In this document: positions 25,524 to 31,802 of the stretch, piece by piece
Numbering within the stretch: position 1 is the first letter of the stretch
Layout of the letters: every line of letters starts with the position of its first letter
Assembly: GCA_964630665.1 (NCBI GenBank)
Contig: CAZVVN010000034.1
Coordinates: 1 to 31,802, forward strand
DNA from: UBA9619 sp964630665
GTDB lineage: Bacteria > Pseudomonadota > Gammaproteobacteria > Arenicellales > UBA868
Reading direction: 5' to 3'
DNA: 31,802 nt
Translations under genes and position numbers: made by a program
Notes under the pieces: generated by a model
The model's input: only the letters and a program-made list of their open reading frames with translations
What the model was told of the DNA's origin: nothing
Database searches by the model: none

Positions 25524-27578
25524 TCACTGTACACGACTGACTTCGCAGAACACCTCGTTGCAGCAGGCCCCGTCCTCGATGTCGGTCCGGATGTCCGCGT
25601 TCAGCAACGCGTTGACCGTCTGGCCTGTCGTACTGCTGGCAAGCCACATACCCTTGGGCGTGTACAGAACCCCCGGCAGAACCGCATCGGTGACCTGGGC
25701 TGTCAGGTGGACTTCACCCCGCTCGTTGTAGACCCGCAGGGTGTCGCCACTGGCAATTCTTCGCGCATCGGCATCGGTCGGGTTGATCTCTACCTGCTCC
25801 GGTTCGGAAGAAGCCTGGCAGCCGCCAAACGTCGCGTTGGTGCGCTTCGAGGATGACGGCGAGATGATGGTCAGAGGATAGGCACGCTCTACCGGCTCGA
25901 ACCGTGGCAGCCCATAGCCGAAACGGTCCTGCAGGTCCTGACTGAACAACTCGATCCTGCCGGAAGCGGTGCCCGGAGTGACGCTGTCACACAGGACAGG
26001 CTCCGCGCCGCTGGTCGTGGTCATCGCCCGCGCCTCGCCCAGCGGGAACACACTGGGCCGGTACCCGCCCAGTCGCGGGTCGTTGTCGATAAAAGCCGCA
26101 TCCATCAGCTCAGCGTCGCTTTCACGAAAAATCGGATCGTCGAAACCAAACCGGGCTGCCAGTCGGCGGAAGATCTCGGTATTCGGCAGCGACTCGCCCA
26201 CCGGCGGGATCACCGGTTCTGCGCGCTGCAAATAGTTCTGTCCGTAAGAGCCGTAGATATCGGAGAACTCAAAGTGGCTCGCAGCTGGAAGTACCACATC
26301 ACAGTAAGCCATGGAGTCGGTCATCACCACGTCACAACCGACCACGAAAAGGTCCTCCCGGGAAAGCGCCCGACGCATCCGGTTCTGATCCGGATGGGTC
26401 GCAACCGGATTGTGGTTGTAGATGAACAGCGCTTTGACCGGTGGCGCCATCGTATCATCCAGCAACACCCGGGAGACATCCACGATGTTGACTGTCCGGG
26501 TGCCATCCGGTACCAGCTCGGGGCGTTGCAGGCGCGCTGAGGTCCTCGGAAAGGCGTTGCCCGGTTTGACGAAAACGCCAGCACCCAGCCGGCCATGATT
26601 ACCGGTCAGTGCCTGCAGAGCCAGTATCGCCCGGATGCCCGAACCACCGCTGTGACCCCGCTCAATACCGTTGCCGACCGAGACCCCGACCGTGCTCGCA
26701 GCGGCATACCAGGATACGAACGTATCGAAAGCTTTGCGGTCGATACCACAGACCTCGGCGACCTGCCCGGGCGTGTGTTTGCGCGCCTCAGCCATGTAGG
26801 TGTCAGCACCACTGACCCAGCGCTCGATAAATGGTAGGTCGTGCGCAGCGCGCTGCTCGAGCTCGCTCGCCATCGCCAGCGCCAGGACCACATCGGTTCC
26901 CGGGCGGATCTGGATAAAGAGATCGGCTTGTTCGGCAATCCGCGTACGTTTGGGGTCAACGATGACCAGCCTTGCCCCGTTTGCATCACGGGCGGCCTTG
27001 ATCTCACGCGCGAGGTGCAGGTTCGAGACGGTGACGTTGTTGCCCCAGACGATGATCAGGTCGGAGTGGCGCATCTGCTCCGGTGGCATTCCTGCTGCCG
27101 AGCCGTAAAGACTCTCGTAAGCGGCGCCGCGGACCGCCGCACAGAGCTGTCCACGGGCGAGCAGTGATGCACCCAGCTTGTGAAAGAAACGGCGATCCAT
27201 CGATCCACCGGCCAGTTCGCCGTGCGGGCCGGCATAGTTAAACGGCAGAACCGTCTGAGGTCCGTGTTCTGCAACTGCTCTGGAGATGTCATCGTGGACC
27301 CGGTCAAGGGCCTCGTCCCAGGAGATCGGCTCGAACGCTCCGGCTCCCTTGGGGCCCACACGTTTCAAAGGTCGGGTCAGCCGCTGCGGCCCGTGTACGA
27401 ACTCTGGGTAATAGCGGGCCACCTTGTTACAGATAACACCGGCTGTGTAGGGGTTGCCCTTCGATCCCTTGACCTTAAGCACGCGTTCGCCGTCGGTCTC
27501 GACCGACAGGCTGCAGGTATCGGGGCAGTCGAGCGGACAGACACTTGGTTTGATCTTGATCGGCTCGGTTGTCCCCAT
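25524..27578 (-). CDS. Cytoplasmic molybdopterin oxidoreductase with one 4Fe-4S cluster
   Basis: A 684-residue DMSO-reductase superfamily protein. The N-terminal 4Fe-4S motif is CPLDCPDTC (C14, C18, C22) with C50 as the fourth ligand. This is followed by the conserved GPQRLTRPLKRVG and ISWDEALD segments, VWGNNVTVSNLH in the central domain, and a C-terminal dinucleotide-binding domain (VEINPTDADARRIASGDTLRVYN). No Tat or other signal peptide is present, so it acts in the cytoplasm. Its substrate is unknown: relatives include formate dehydrogenase-like, nitrate reductase-like and hydroxylase or hydratase enzymes. No partner electron-transfer subunit is encoded next to it. A good extended -10 lies about 35 bp upstream. 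Confidence 0.92.
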   Translation of the reverse strand: MGTTEPIKIKPSVCPLDCPDTCSLSVETDGERVLKVKGSKGNPYTAGVICNKVARYYPEFVHGPQRLTRPLKRVGPKGAGAFEPISWDEALDRVHDDISRAVAEHGPQTVLPFNYAGPHGELAGGSMDRRFFHKLGASLLARGQLCAAVRGAAYESLYGSAAGMPPEQMRHSDLIIVWGNNVTVSNLHLAREIKAARDANGARLVIVDPKRTRIAEQADLFIQIRPGTDVVLALAMASELEQRAAHDLPFIERWVSGADTYMAEARKHTPGQVAEVCGIDRKAFDTFVSWYAAASTVGVSVGNGIERGHSGGSGIRAILALQALTGNHGRLGAGVFVKPGNAFPRTSARLQRPELVPDGTRTVNIVDVSRVLLDDTMAPPVKALFIYNHNPVATHPDQNRMRRALSREDLFVVGCDVVMTDSMAYCDVVLPAASHFEFSDIYGSYGQNYLQRAEPVIPPVGESLPNTEIFRRLAARFGFDDPIFRESDAELMDAAFIDNDPRLGGYRPSVFPLGEARAMTTTSGAEPVLCDSVTPGTASGRIELFSQDLQDRFGYGLPRFEPVERAYPLTIISPSSSKRTNATFGGCQASSEPEQVEINPTDADARRIASGDTLRVYNERGEVHLTAQVTDAVLPGVLYTPKGMWLASSTTGQTVNALLNADIRTDIEDGACCNEVFCEVSRVQ

Positions 27579-27614
27579 GGCGCAGATTCTTTGGAGGTTG
27601 TTTAGGTCGGAACG

Positions 27615-27623
27615 ATAATACCA
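27615..27623 (-). promoter_or_regulatory. Extended -10 promoter for the molybdopterin oxidoreductase
   Basis: Minus-strand TGGTATTAT carries the TGn extension plus a five-of-six -10 hexamer and would start the transcript about 30 bases before the ATG at 27578. A weak -35 is possible upstream. Confidence 0.4.
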
Positions 27624-27751
27624 GAGCCCTCACGGAGTGTACGTTCTGTCCGAACACCCATAGACGATAAGTCTCCGCATCCCGGGTCCTGGGAGATCGT
27701 CATCAACGACACCTCCCTCACGCTGAAAAGACAACGCCACCCTGTGATGAA

Positions 27752-27782
27752 AAGAGGCGAACCCATAATGGGTTCGCCTCTT
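27752..27782 (-). terminator. Rho-independent terminator after the tandem-barrel gene
   Basis: A perfect 14-bp stem (27752-27765 with 27769-27782) closed by a three-base loop. On the minus strand it is followed by a short T-run, so it ends the transcript of the gene that stops at 27808. The stem is long and G+C-rich at its base, so it should be very efficient. Confidence 0.85.
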
Positions 27783-27807
27783 GGTCAGCCTGGTCAGTAA
27801 ACCGGTG

Positions 27808-28422
27808 TCAACCCATCAAACGAATGATGCCGCGCATGTTGATGCTGGCATTGCTCAGCACTGACTGATAGTGAGAGTCAGCCGCCAGCGCATCGTAGGT
27901 CTTCTCGATCGCTTCCATGGACGGGTAGGTGGCACCGACCAGCCTGTTGCCCGCGTTGCTACCTGTGACGAGTGTGCCGTAACGCAGTGTCAATGCGCCG
28001 TTGTCCGCGAATACACTGGCCAGTTGTGACATCTCGTCGATCATCGGATCGGCGGACGAAACCCGGGTCAGAACCGCGTACTTGGATGTCACTTCCCTGT
28101 TCTGGTCAAACGGCACGGGGTGGGTCTTCATGATGTTCCGCAGCACGACCTGTACCTTCCCGCTCGAGATCACCTCGGCGTAGGCCGCGGAGCCGGCGTA
28201 AACATCCAACGCCTTTTCGAATCCGTCCAGGTGTTCATAGGCCTGAAAGAGTGCCAGGGCGCCCACGTTGTCACCCGTAGCTACGACACCATAACGCACC
28301 ACCAAGGCACCTGCCTGGTCCATCAGATCCTGGGCAAGACCAGGCATGTGGCCGAGGGCCGTCTGGCGGTAATCAGCGTCGCAGCTGGCAATGGTGATCA
28401 CAAAATACGGGGTGTCTGTCAT
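27808..28422 (-). CDS. Internally duplicated protein, dimeric alpha/beta-barrel-like repeats
   Basis: A 204-residue protein made of two similar halves. Residues 37-54 (GALVVRYGVVATGDNVG) match 141-158 (GALTLRYGTLVTGSNAG), and each half continues into a helix with an acidic/aromatic pattern (AYEHLDGFEKALDVY; TYPSMEAIEKTYDAL) and ends in a beta strand (VVLRNIMK; MRGIIRLM). The layout resembles DUF1330/NIPSNAP-type ferredoxin-like repeats that form dimeric alpha/beta barrels; here one chain could fold as its own pseudo-dimer. Function unknown. A perfect AGGAGG (28431-28436) lies eight bases before the ATG and a strong terminator follows, suggesting a well expressed single-gene unit. No signal peptide or catalytic motif is obvious. 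Confidence 0.85.
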   Translation of the reverse strand: MTDTPYFVITIASCDADYRQTALGHMPGLAQDLMDQAGALVVRYGVVATGDNVGALALFQAYEHLDGFEKALDVYAGSAAYAEVISSGKVQVVLRNIMKTHPVPFDQNREVTSKYAVLTRVSSADPMIDEMSQLASVFADNGALTLRYGTLVTGSNAGNRLVGATYPSMEAIEKTYDALAADSHYQSVLSNASINMRGIIRLMG

Positions 28423-28541
28423 GGTTCAATCCTCCTAGTTGGGTGGAAACATGTGTCCATTGGTGACACAAACTATTGTTGCTTCTGCACACGAACGGCA
28501 CGTGGCGGCCGTTACCCGATCATTATGCCATCCTGGGAAAG

Positions 28542-28570
28542 ATTTTAGCCTGTCGCGATGACGGGCCCAA
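28542..28570 (-). promoter_or_regulatory. Candidate promoter of the tandem-barrel gene
   Basis: On the minus strand TTGGGC (28565-28570) and TAAAAT (28542-28547) are separated by exactly 17 bases. The -10 is five of six, the -35 only the TTG core. It would give a leader of roughly 110 bases before 28422. A second CATAAT-like hexamer lies nearer the gene (28521-28526). Confidence 0.4.
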
Positions 28571-28635
28571 TAATTATGCCCCACAGGCCTCCGGTCGGCA
28601 CCCGCTCCTGTCGGGGAGCCAGTCGACTCTTCAGA

Positions 28636-28668
28636 GACTCCAACCGGCCAGAGCCGCTCTCCGGAGTC
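28636..28668 (-). other. Hairpin just downstream of the small membrane protein gene
   Basis: GACTCC (28636-28641) pairs with GGAGTC (28663-28668), with further G+C-rich pairing inside. It begins 19 bases after the stop of the 32-residue ORF on the minus strand. There is no T-run after it, so it is a poor intrinsic terminator; it may stabilise the 3' end or slow polymerase. Confidence 0.35.
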
Positions 28669-28686
28669 ACCCGTACAGGTCGCTGT

Positions 28687-28785
28687 TCAGCGGTCATCGG
28701 CCTGGTGCGGATACACCAGACACATCGTGTACAGCGCGGCTCCGAAGAAAAAGCTAAAGACTACGATGTCGATCAGCAGTTCCAT
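28687..28785 (-). CDS. 32-residue single-span membrane protein
   Basis: A short ORF missed by length cut-offs. It encodes 32 residues: Met-Glu, then a hydrophobic span of about 23 residues (3-25) with Phe12-13-14, Gly15, Tyr19 and Cys22, then a short polar tail PHQADDR. Asp6 lies inside the span. AAGGAG sits eight bases before the ATG. Upstream is a separate promoter region with two CRP/FNR-type sites. It is probably an inner-membrane small protein, perhaps a subunit or regulator of a larger membrane complex; no such partner is adjacent and I do not recognise a family. The TM pattern, good ribosome site and regulated promoter together argue that it is real. Confidence 0.6.
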   Translation of the reverse strand: MELLIDIVVFSFFFGAALYTMCLVYPHQADDR

Positions 28786-28793
28786 TTATTCAT

Positions 28794-28799
28794 CTCCTT
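28794..28799 (-). promoter_or_regulatory. Shine-Dalgarno of the small membrane protein
   Basis: AAGGAG on the minus strand, eight bases before the ATG at 28785. An out-of-frame ATG directly after it opens a six-codon frame only, so the 28785 start is preferred. Confidence 0.6.
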
Positions 28800-28842
28800 T
28801 TCCAGGATGGCCAGACAACACCTGGCTTGTTTCAGTGATGCC

Positions 28843-28848
28843 ATTTTG
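28843..28848 (-). promoter_or_regulatory. Candidate -10 for the small membrane protein
   Basis: Minus-strand CAAAAT matches four of six -10 bases. A start about seven bases downstream (near 28836) would put the nearer palindrome at -41.5, the class II activator position, which explains why no -35 hexamer is needed. Confidence 0.35.
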
Positions 28849-28869
28849 AACAAGAACAGAACCAGCCTC

Positions 28870-28885
28870 TGTGACGACGCTCACC
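28870..28885. promoter_or_regulatory. CRP/FNR-type palindrome, proximal site
   Basis: TGTGA-CGACGC-TCACC matches nine of ten bases of the CRP half-site consensus TGTGA-N6-TCACA. It sits 85 bp before the small membrane protein gene and 41 bp from a second similar site. Confidence 0.5.
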
Positions 28886-28910
28886 TGATGCGCCGTGCTG
28901 AAGCCGGAAA

Positions 28911-28926
28911 TGTGATGAACATCACG
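28911..28926. promoter_or_regulatory. CRP/FNR-type palindrome, distal site
   Basis: TGTGA-TGAACA-TCACG, again nine of ten CRP consensus bases. The inner part also reads GTGAT-N4-ATCAC, one base per arm away from the FNR consensus TTGAT-N4-ATCAA, so either regulator family could bind. Confidence 0.5.
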
Positions 28927-28942
28927 TGACCAAGAAAAACAA

Positions 28943-28964
28943 TCCCTGCCGAAGCAGGGGTTTT
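28943..28964 (-). terminator. UUCG-tetraloop terminator between DUF423 and the small ORF
   Basis: On the minus strand CCCTGC-TTCG-GCAGGG is followed by ATTGTTTTTCTT. The C(UUCG)G loop is exceptionally stable and the T-run is good. The plus strand reading also ends in four Ts, so it may work in both directions. It separates the DUF423 transcript from the promoter region of the small membrane protein. Confidence 0.75.
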
Positions 28965-29100
28965 GGTGTGAAGGCTGTTTGGTGGTTAGCCGACCGACAG
29001 ATTCGCAACCGAACAAATCATCTCCGATGGCGCTATTCAGCGACTGCTTCGGCTTCAGACGCCATTCGTGCCCGTAAGAATCCCGCTCCGTGACAGCATA

Positions 29101-29532
29101 TCATCGATGGTTCCGGTCATTTTCGTCTTTCCTGCCCCCTGCCCAGTCTCCGGTCTGCAGGGCGGTCCATCGGGCAGTCCTCCAAGCAAGTAACAGCCAG
29201 CCCGCAATGAGCAAAATACCACCCATGGGCGTGATAGCCGTGATCGATTGAAACCCAGTCAGACTGGAGACCAGCAGGCTGCCGGAAAAGACAGCAGTTC
29301 CGGCAGCCATGCACCAGCCGACAGACTGGAGCTTCTGCGCTGGAAACCGGTCTACCAGCAGTGCGACCACCGCGATCCCCAGCGCATGGTAGAAAAGATA
29401 TTCCGTGGCGAGTTGAAAGTTCGTAAGACTGTTCCGTGCAAGCAACTCGTCACGCCACACATGGGCACCCACGGCACCTGCCAGCACCGCCACAGCTCCT
29501 AGAATCGCGGCAAGAAAGAGAAAGACCCTCAC
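29101..29532 (-). CDS. DUF423 family membrane protein
   Basis: A 143-residue hydrophobic protein with about four membrane spans: 4-24 (FLFLAAILGAVAVLAGAVGAH), a span around 48-60 after the conserved YHALG segment, about 73-92, and about 99-117 (ITPMGGILLIAGWLLLAW). The AHVWRDELLARN and FSGSLLV...TPMGG signatures identify the YgdD/DUF423 family of small inner-membrane proteins, whose function is unknown. The start is GTG. The C-terminal 25 residues are polar and charged. A UUCG-loop terminator lies about 135 bp after its stop. Confidence 0.88.
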   Translation of the reverse strand: MRVFLFLAAILGAVAVLAGAVGAHVWRDELLARNSLTNFQLATEYLFYHALGIAVVALLVDRFPAQKLQSVGWCMAAGTAVFSGSLLVSSLTGFQSITAITPMGGILLIAGWLLLAWRTARWTALQTGDWAGGRKDENDRNHR

Positions 29533-29959
29533 GCTTGAAACCTGCTTACCCTGGTTGTCACCAGGGGATCTTCAGCATCCTCCCAAGGGTCCATTAGGTC
29601 ATCTTACTCCGCATTTGTCCGTCGGCCGGATCGCTGAACCCGGCGCCTGCAGATCCTGATCCGGCTGCGCTGATCCCGTTCCGGCAACATAGTCCGGCAG
29701 AGCTTGTCTCGGTTCACACCGGGCAACCTGATCCAGCACTTATCCTATCCTACTCGCTGGCCAGGGTCATTGAAATGCGCCATTATGGGCTTGAGCGATC
29801 GTTTGTACCTTCCGGTTGCCTGTTCAAGTGAACCACGAATCGGTCCCATCACAGTACGATCAACGACCTGCCGGAGCATTGCATCGGATCACCCGGGCGG
29901 TTTATTCTTGTCCTGGGCACAGCCCGGTCACCGCTTACCCTAGCGGTAAACAGAAAGAC
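29533..29959. other. Divergent intergenic region, 427 bp
   Basis: Long spacer between the leftward DUF423 gene and the rightward oxygenase. Visible structures are a perfect hairpin CCCTGGT-TGTC-ACCAGGG at 29549-29566, close to the DUF423 start, and a hairpin just before the oxygenase ATG. I see no supported ORF; the frame that extends the oxygenase upstream to 29816 lacks family sequence. Confidence 0.45.
29930..29947 (+). other. Hairpin just before the oxygenase start
   Basis: ACCGCT-TACCCT-AGCGGT is a perfect 6-bp stem ending 12 bases before the ATG at 29960. It lies next to the weak ribosome binding region and could influence initiation, but chance cannot be excluded. Confidence 0.3.
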
Positions 29960-31015
29960 ATGATCGAACACACCAGACCAACCCAGATCACTGGCGGAGA
30001 TGCCACGGAATCCCGTGCGGCTGATTTTTCCGAGATCCCGCTGATCGACCTGGCCCCACTTTATAGTGACGACACCCAGGCCAAACAGCGGATGGCCGCG
30101 GAATTGCGTGAGGCCTGTACCGATGTGGGTTTTTTCTATGTCAAGAACCATCGCATTCCCGAGACTCTCCTGCAGGGCGTGCGGGCACAGACCGAACGGT
30201 TTTTCGCACTGCCGCAGTACATCAAGTCCAAGTACGACATCGGCCAAATCAAGCGTCACCGGGGTTTCGTACCGGTCGGAGCCCTGACTGCGGGACCGGA
30301 TGAAGACCCCGACCAGCAGGAAGGCTTCGAGATCGCCCTTGAGCTTCCTGACGACGATCCCGACTACCTTGCCGGCAGTAAACTGTTTGGTCCCAATGTC
30401 TGGCCGGAAGAACTACCCGACTTTCAGGCAGAGGTCTACAGCTATTTTGAATCAGTATTTCGGCTGGGCTGCAAACTGTTTGGCGCCTTCGCCCTGGCAC
30501 TCGATCTGCCCGAGAATTATTTTGACAGTGAGCTCAGCAAACCCATTGCCCAGCTGCGCCTGCTGTATTACCCGCCGGCAGAGAAGATAAAACCAGAACC
30601 ACAGATGGGCATCGGTGCCCACACCGACTACGAGTGCTTTACCATTTTGTGGCAGACCGAACCCGGCCTGCAGGTTCAGAACCGGAACAACGAGTGGATC
30701 GAAGCACCGCCGGTCGAGGGTGCATTTCTGGTCAACATCGGAGACATGATGATGCGCTGGACCAACGATCTCTTTCGCTCGACGCCACACCGCGTCGTGA
30801 CCAGGAGCCAAAAGAAACGTTACTCATTTCCGTTTTTCTTCGCTGCAGACTACAACACCGTGGTACGTTGTCTTGAAAACTGTATCAGTGAGGACAATCC
30901 ACCGGGCTATCCACCGACCAAGTTCGGTTACTGGGTGGAAAACATGCACGCCTATTCTTACGTCTACCGGCACGACGAACGCGGCACGCTGCCGGCCCCG
31001 GAACTGGAACGCTAG
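29960..31015 (+). CDS. Isopenicillin N synthase-family Fe(II)/2-oxoglutarate-type oxygenase
   Basis: A 351-residue non-heme iron oxygenase. The N-terminal DIOX_N region has IPLIDLAPLY and CTDVGFFYVKNHRIP (near 53-67). The core has the iron ligands H221 and D223 (AHTDYECFT) and H277 (STPHRVV), and the 2-oxoglutarate RxS motif R287-Y-S289. This family includes plant and microbial hydroxylases, flavanone-type oxygenases, ethylene-forming enzyme and isopenicillin N synthase. The presence of RxS fits use of 2-oxoglutarate. The ATG at 29960 is chosen because DIOX_N begins about 25 residues later; an upstream start is unsupported. It converges with a phytanoyl-CoA dioxygenase-like gene 13 bp away. 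Confidence 0.92.
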   Translation: MIEHTRPTQITGGDATESRAADFSEIPLIDLAPLYSDDTQAKQRMAAELREACTDVGFFYVKNHRIPETLLQGVRAQTERFFALPQYIKSKYDIGQIKRHRGFVPVGALTAGPDEDPDQQEGFEIALELPDDDPDYLAGSKLFGPNVWPEELPDFQAEVYSYFESVFRLGCKLFGAFALALDLPENYFDSELSKPIAQLRLLYYPPAEKIKPEPQMGIGAHTDYECFTILWQTEPGLQVQNRNNEWIEAPPVEGAFLVNIGDMMMRWTNDLFRSTPHRVVTRSQKKRYSFPFFFAADYNTVVRCLENCISEDNPPGYPPTKFGYWVENMHAYSYVYRHDERGTLPAPELER

Positions 31016-31028
31016 GGACAGTCACCCG

Positions 31029-31802
31029 TCAGGCATAAGCATCCAGCCAGCGGGTTCTTTCGCCGTTACCCGACCACAGCACCGGAAAGAAACTCTCATC
31101 CATCCGGTCACTGTCCTGGTAGCGATAACGGCCATAGATCGGACCGGTACCCACGGCGATGTTCTCGGGCACGAAACAGGTATCGGAGGAGATGCAGTGC
31201 ACCACCAGTGCCCGCCTCGGTAACGGGGACTCATTGGGAGCCGACCCGTGCCAGGTCCAGCCATGGTGGAAAGAGCCGCCACCCTTTTTGACGACCACAG
31301 GCACGATCTCCGGATCGTCTACGCCTTCCCGGACGGCGGCGGTGCGCATCAGCGCTTGATGGTCTGCTGGACCGTGAAACTCACCAAGTTCTTCAGAGGG
31401 TTTCCAACGGTGTGAACCTCGAACCAGCTGCATGGTCCCACCGTCAGCTGTGGTGTCATCCAGCGCGATCCAGCAGCTGATCATTTCCCGCGGATTCAGC
31501 CACGGCAGATAAGTACAATCCTGATGCATACCGATCGAACCGGCGCCGGGTGGTTTCCACAGTGAATTGTCGACCTGAAGCCGGGCACCGGGCCAGTCAC
31601 CCAGTACGGCACAAGCCTCGCCGATGTCGGCACGCAGCGATGTTCCGGCGATCGTCAGATCGGCTTTCCAGCCGTTGCAGATCTGCCGGGTGTTAGCCGG
31701 ATCACTCTCGCCAGCCTGCCAGTTGACCTCATCGGGCCTGACCCCCGTCTCGAACCGACCGGAAAATATGCGCTCGAACGCGTCACGCAGCCGGTGGATC
31801 GT
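31029..31802 (-). CDS. Phytanoyl-CoA dioxygenase family protein, 5' end outside window
   Basis: An open frame of 257 residues runs to the right edge, so the start is missing. The facial triad begins with HxD in GSIGMHQDCTYLPW, and the distal histidine is in HHGWTWHGSAPN, followed by the arginine in PRRALVVH that binds 2-oxoglutarate. PhyH proteins hydroxylate lipids, amino acids or natural products using Fe(II), O2 and 2-oxoglutarate. A start at the internal Met (31529) is wrong because coding with family sequence (SLWKPPGAGSIG) continues upstream of it. It is convergent with the other oxygenase gene. Confidence 0.92.
   Translation of the reverse strand, partial: TIHRLRDAFERIFSGRFETGVRPDEVNWQAGESDPANTRQICNGWKADLTIAGTSLRADIGEACAVLGDWPGARLQVDNSLWKPPGAGSIGMHQDCTYLPWLNPREMISCWIALDDTTADGGTMQLVRGSHRWKPSEELGEFHGPADHQALMRTAAVREGVDDPEIVPVVVKKGGGSFHHGWTWHGSAPNESPLPRRALVVHCISSDTCFVPENIAVGTGPIYGRYRYQDSDRMDESFFPVLWSGNGERTRWLDAYA

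Noticed and set aside
24840..27578. Cytochrome c and molybdopterin enzyme as one respiratory complex
   Set aside because: Opposite strands, convergent, and in different compartments according to signal sequences.
28786..29016. A 76-codon minus-strand frame ahead of the small membrane protein
   Set aside because: It runs through the UUCG terminator and both CRP/FNR-type sites, has no family sequence and no ribosome binding site.
31029..31529. Taking the internal Met at 31529 as the start of the PhyH gene
   Set aside because: Family sequence continues in frame upstream to the window edge, so the gene is cut by the window rather than short.

Overview
The window looks like the chromosome of a free-living proteobacterium, probably a marine or soil gammaproteobacterium. 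This is inferred from a moderately high G+C content, dense coding with AGGAGG-type ribosome binding sites, a tdh/kbl threonine-catabolism pair, an Mla-type outer-membrane lipid transport operon with an auxiliary lipoprotein, and many oxidoreductases of substrate-scavenging heterotrophs. I see no tRNA, rRNA, CRISPR array, insertion sequence, phage gene or plasmid gene.

Left part (1-4.5 kb): a medium-chain quinone-oxidoreductase-like gene on the plus strand faces a minus-strand operon, tdh - SDR - kbl, that oxidises threonine to 2-amino-3-ketobutyrate and cleaves it to glycine and acetyl-CoA. The tdh start codon overlaps the stop of a 49-codon remnant of another quinone oxidoreductase, absent from ordinary ORF lists.

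4.7-15.2 kb is a catabolic block. It holds hydantoinase/oxoprolinase A and B subunits, a Gfo/Idh/MocA dehydrogenase, a divergent SDR, a thiamine-diphosphate enzyme of the acetolactate synthase/glyoxylate carboligase superfamily, a gamma-glutamyltransferase-family amidohydrolase without a signal peptide, and a 3-hydroxyisobutyrate/tartronate-semialdehyde-type dehydrogenase. Together they could open a cyclic or gamma-glutamyl amide and process a small oxo-acid, but the substrate cannot be read from the sequence.

15.3-19.7 kb holds a DUF2652 cyclase-fold protein, another quinone-reductase-like enzyme, a small exported intradiol-dioxygenase-like protein, a DapA-family aldolase and a 2-hydroxychromene-2-carboxylate isomerase-like protein. 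19.7-23.4 kb is a minus-strand four-gene Mla-type operon: STAS-permease fusion, ATPase, MCE protein, lipoprotein. 23.5-27.6 kb carries a luciferase-like flavin oxidoreductase, an exported diheme cytochrome c and a cytoplasmic molybdopterin oxidoreductase.

27.7-29.6 kb is the most unusual part. It contains an isolated gene for an internally duplicated alpha/beta-barrel-type protein with a perfect Shine-Dalgarno and a strong terminator. Upstream is an unlisted 32-residue single-span membrane protein gene, preceded by two CRP/FNR-type palindromes exactly 41 bp apart and insulated by a UUCG-loop terminator, and then a DUF423 membrane protein. The window ends with two convergent Fe(II)/2-oxoglutarate-type oxygenases, one of the isopenicillin N synthase family and one phytanoyl-CoA dioxygenase-like gene that runs off the right edge.
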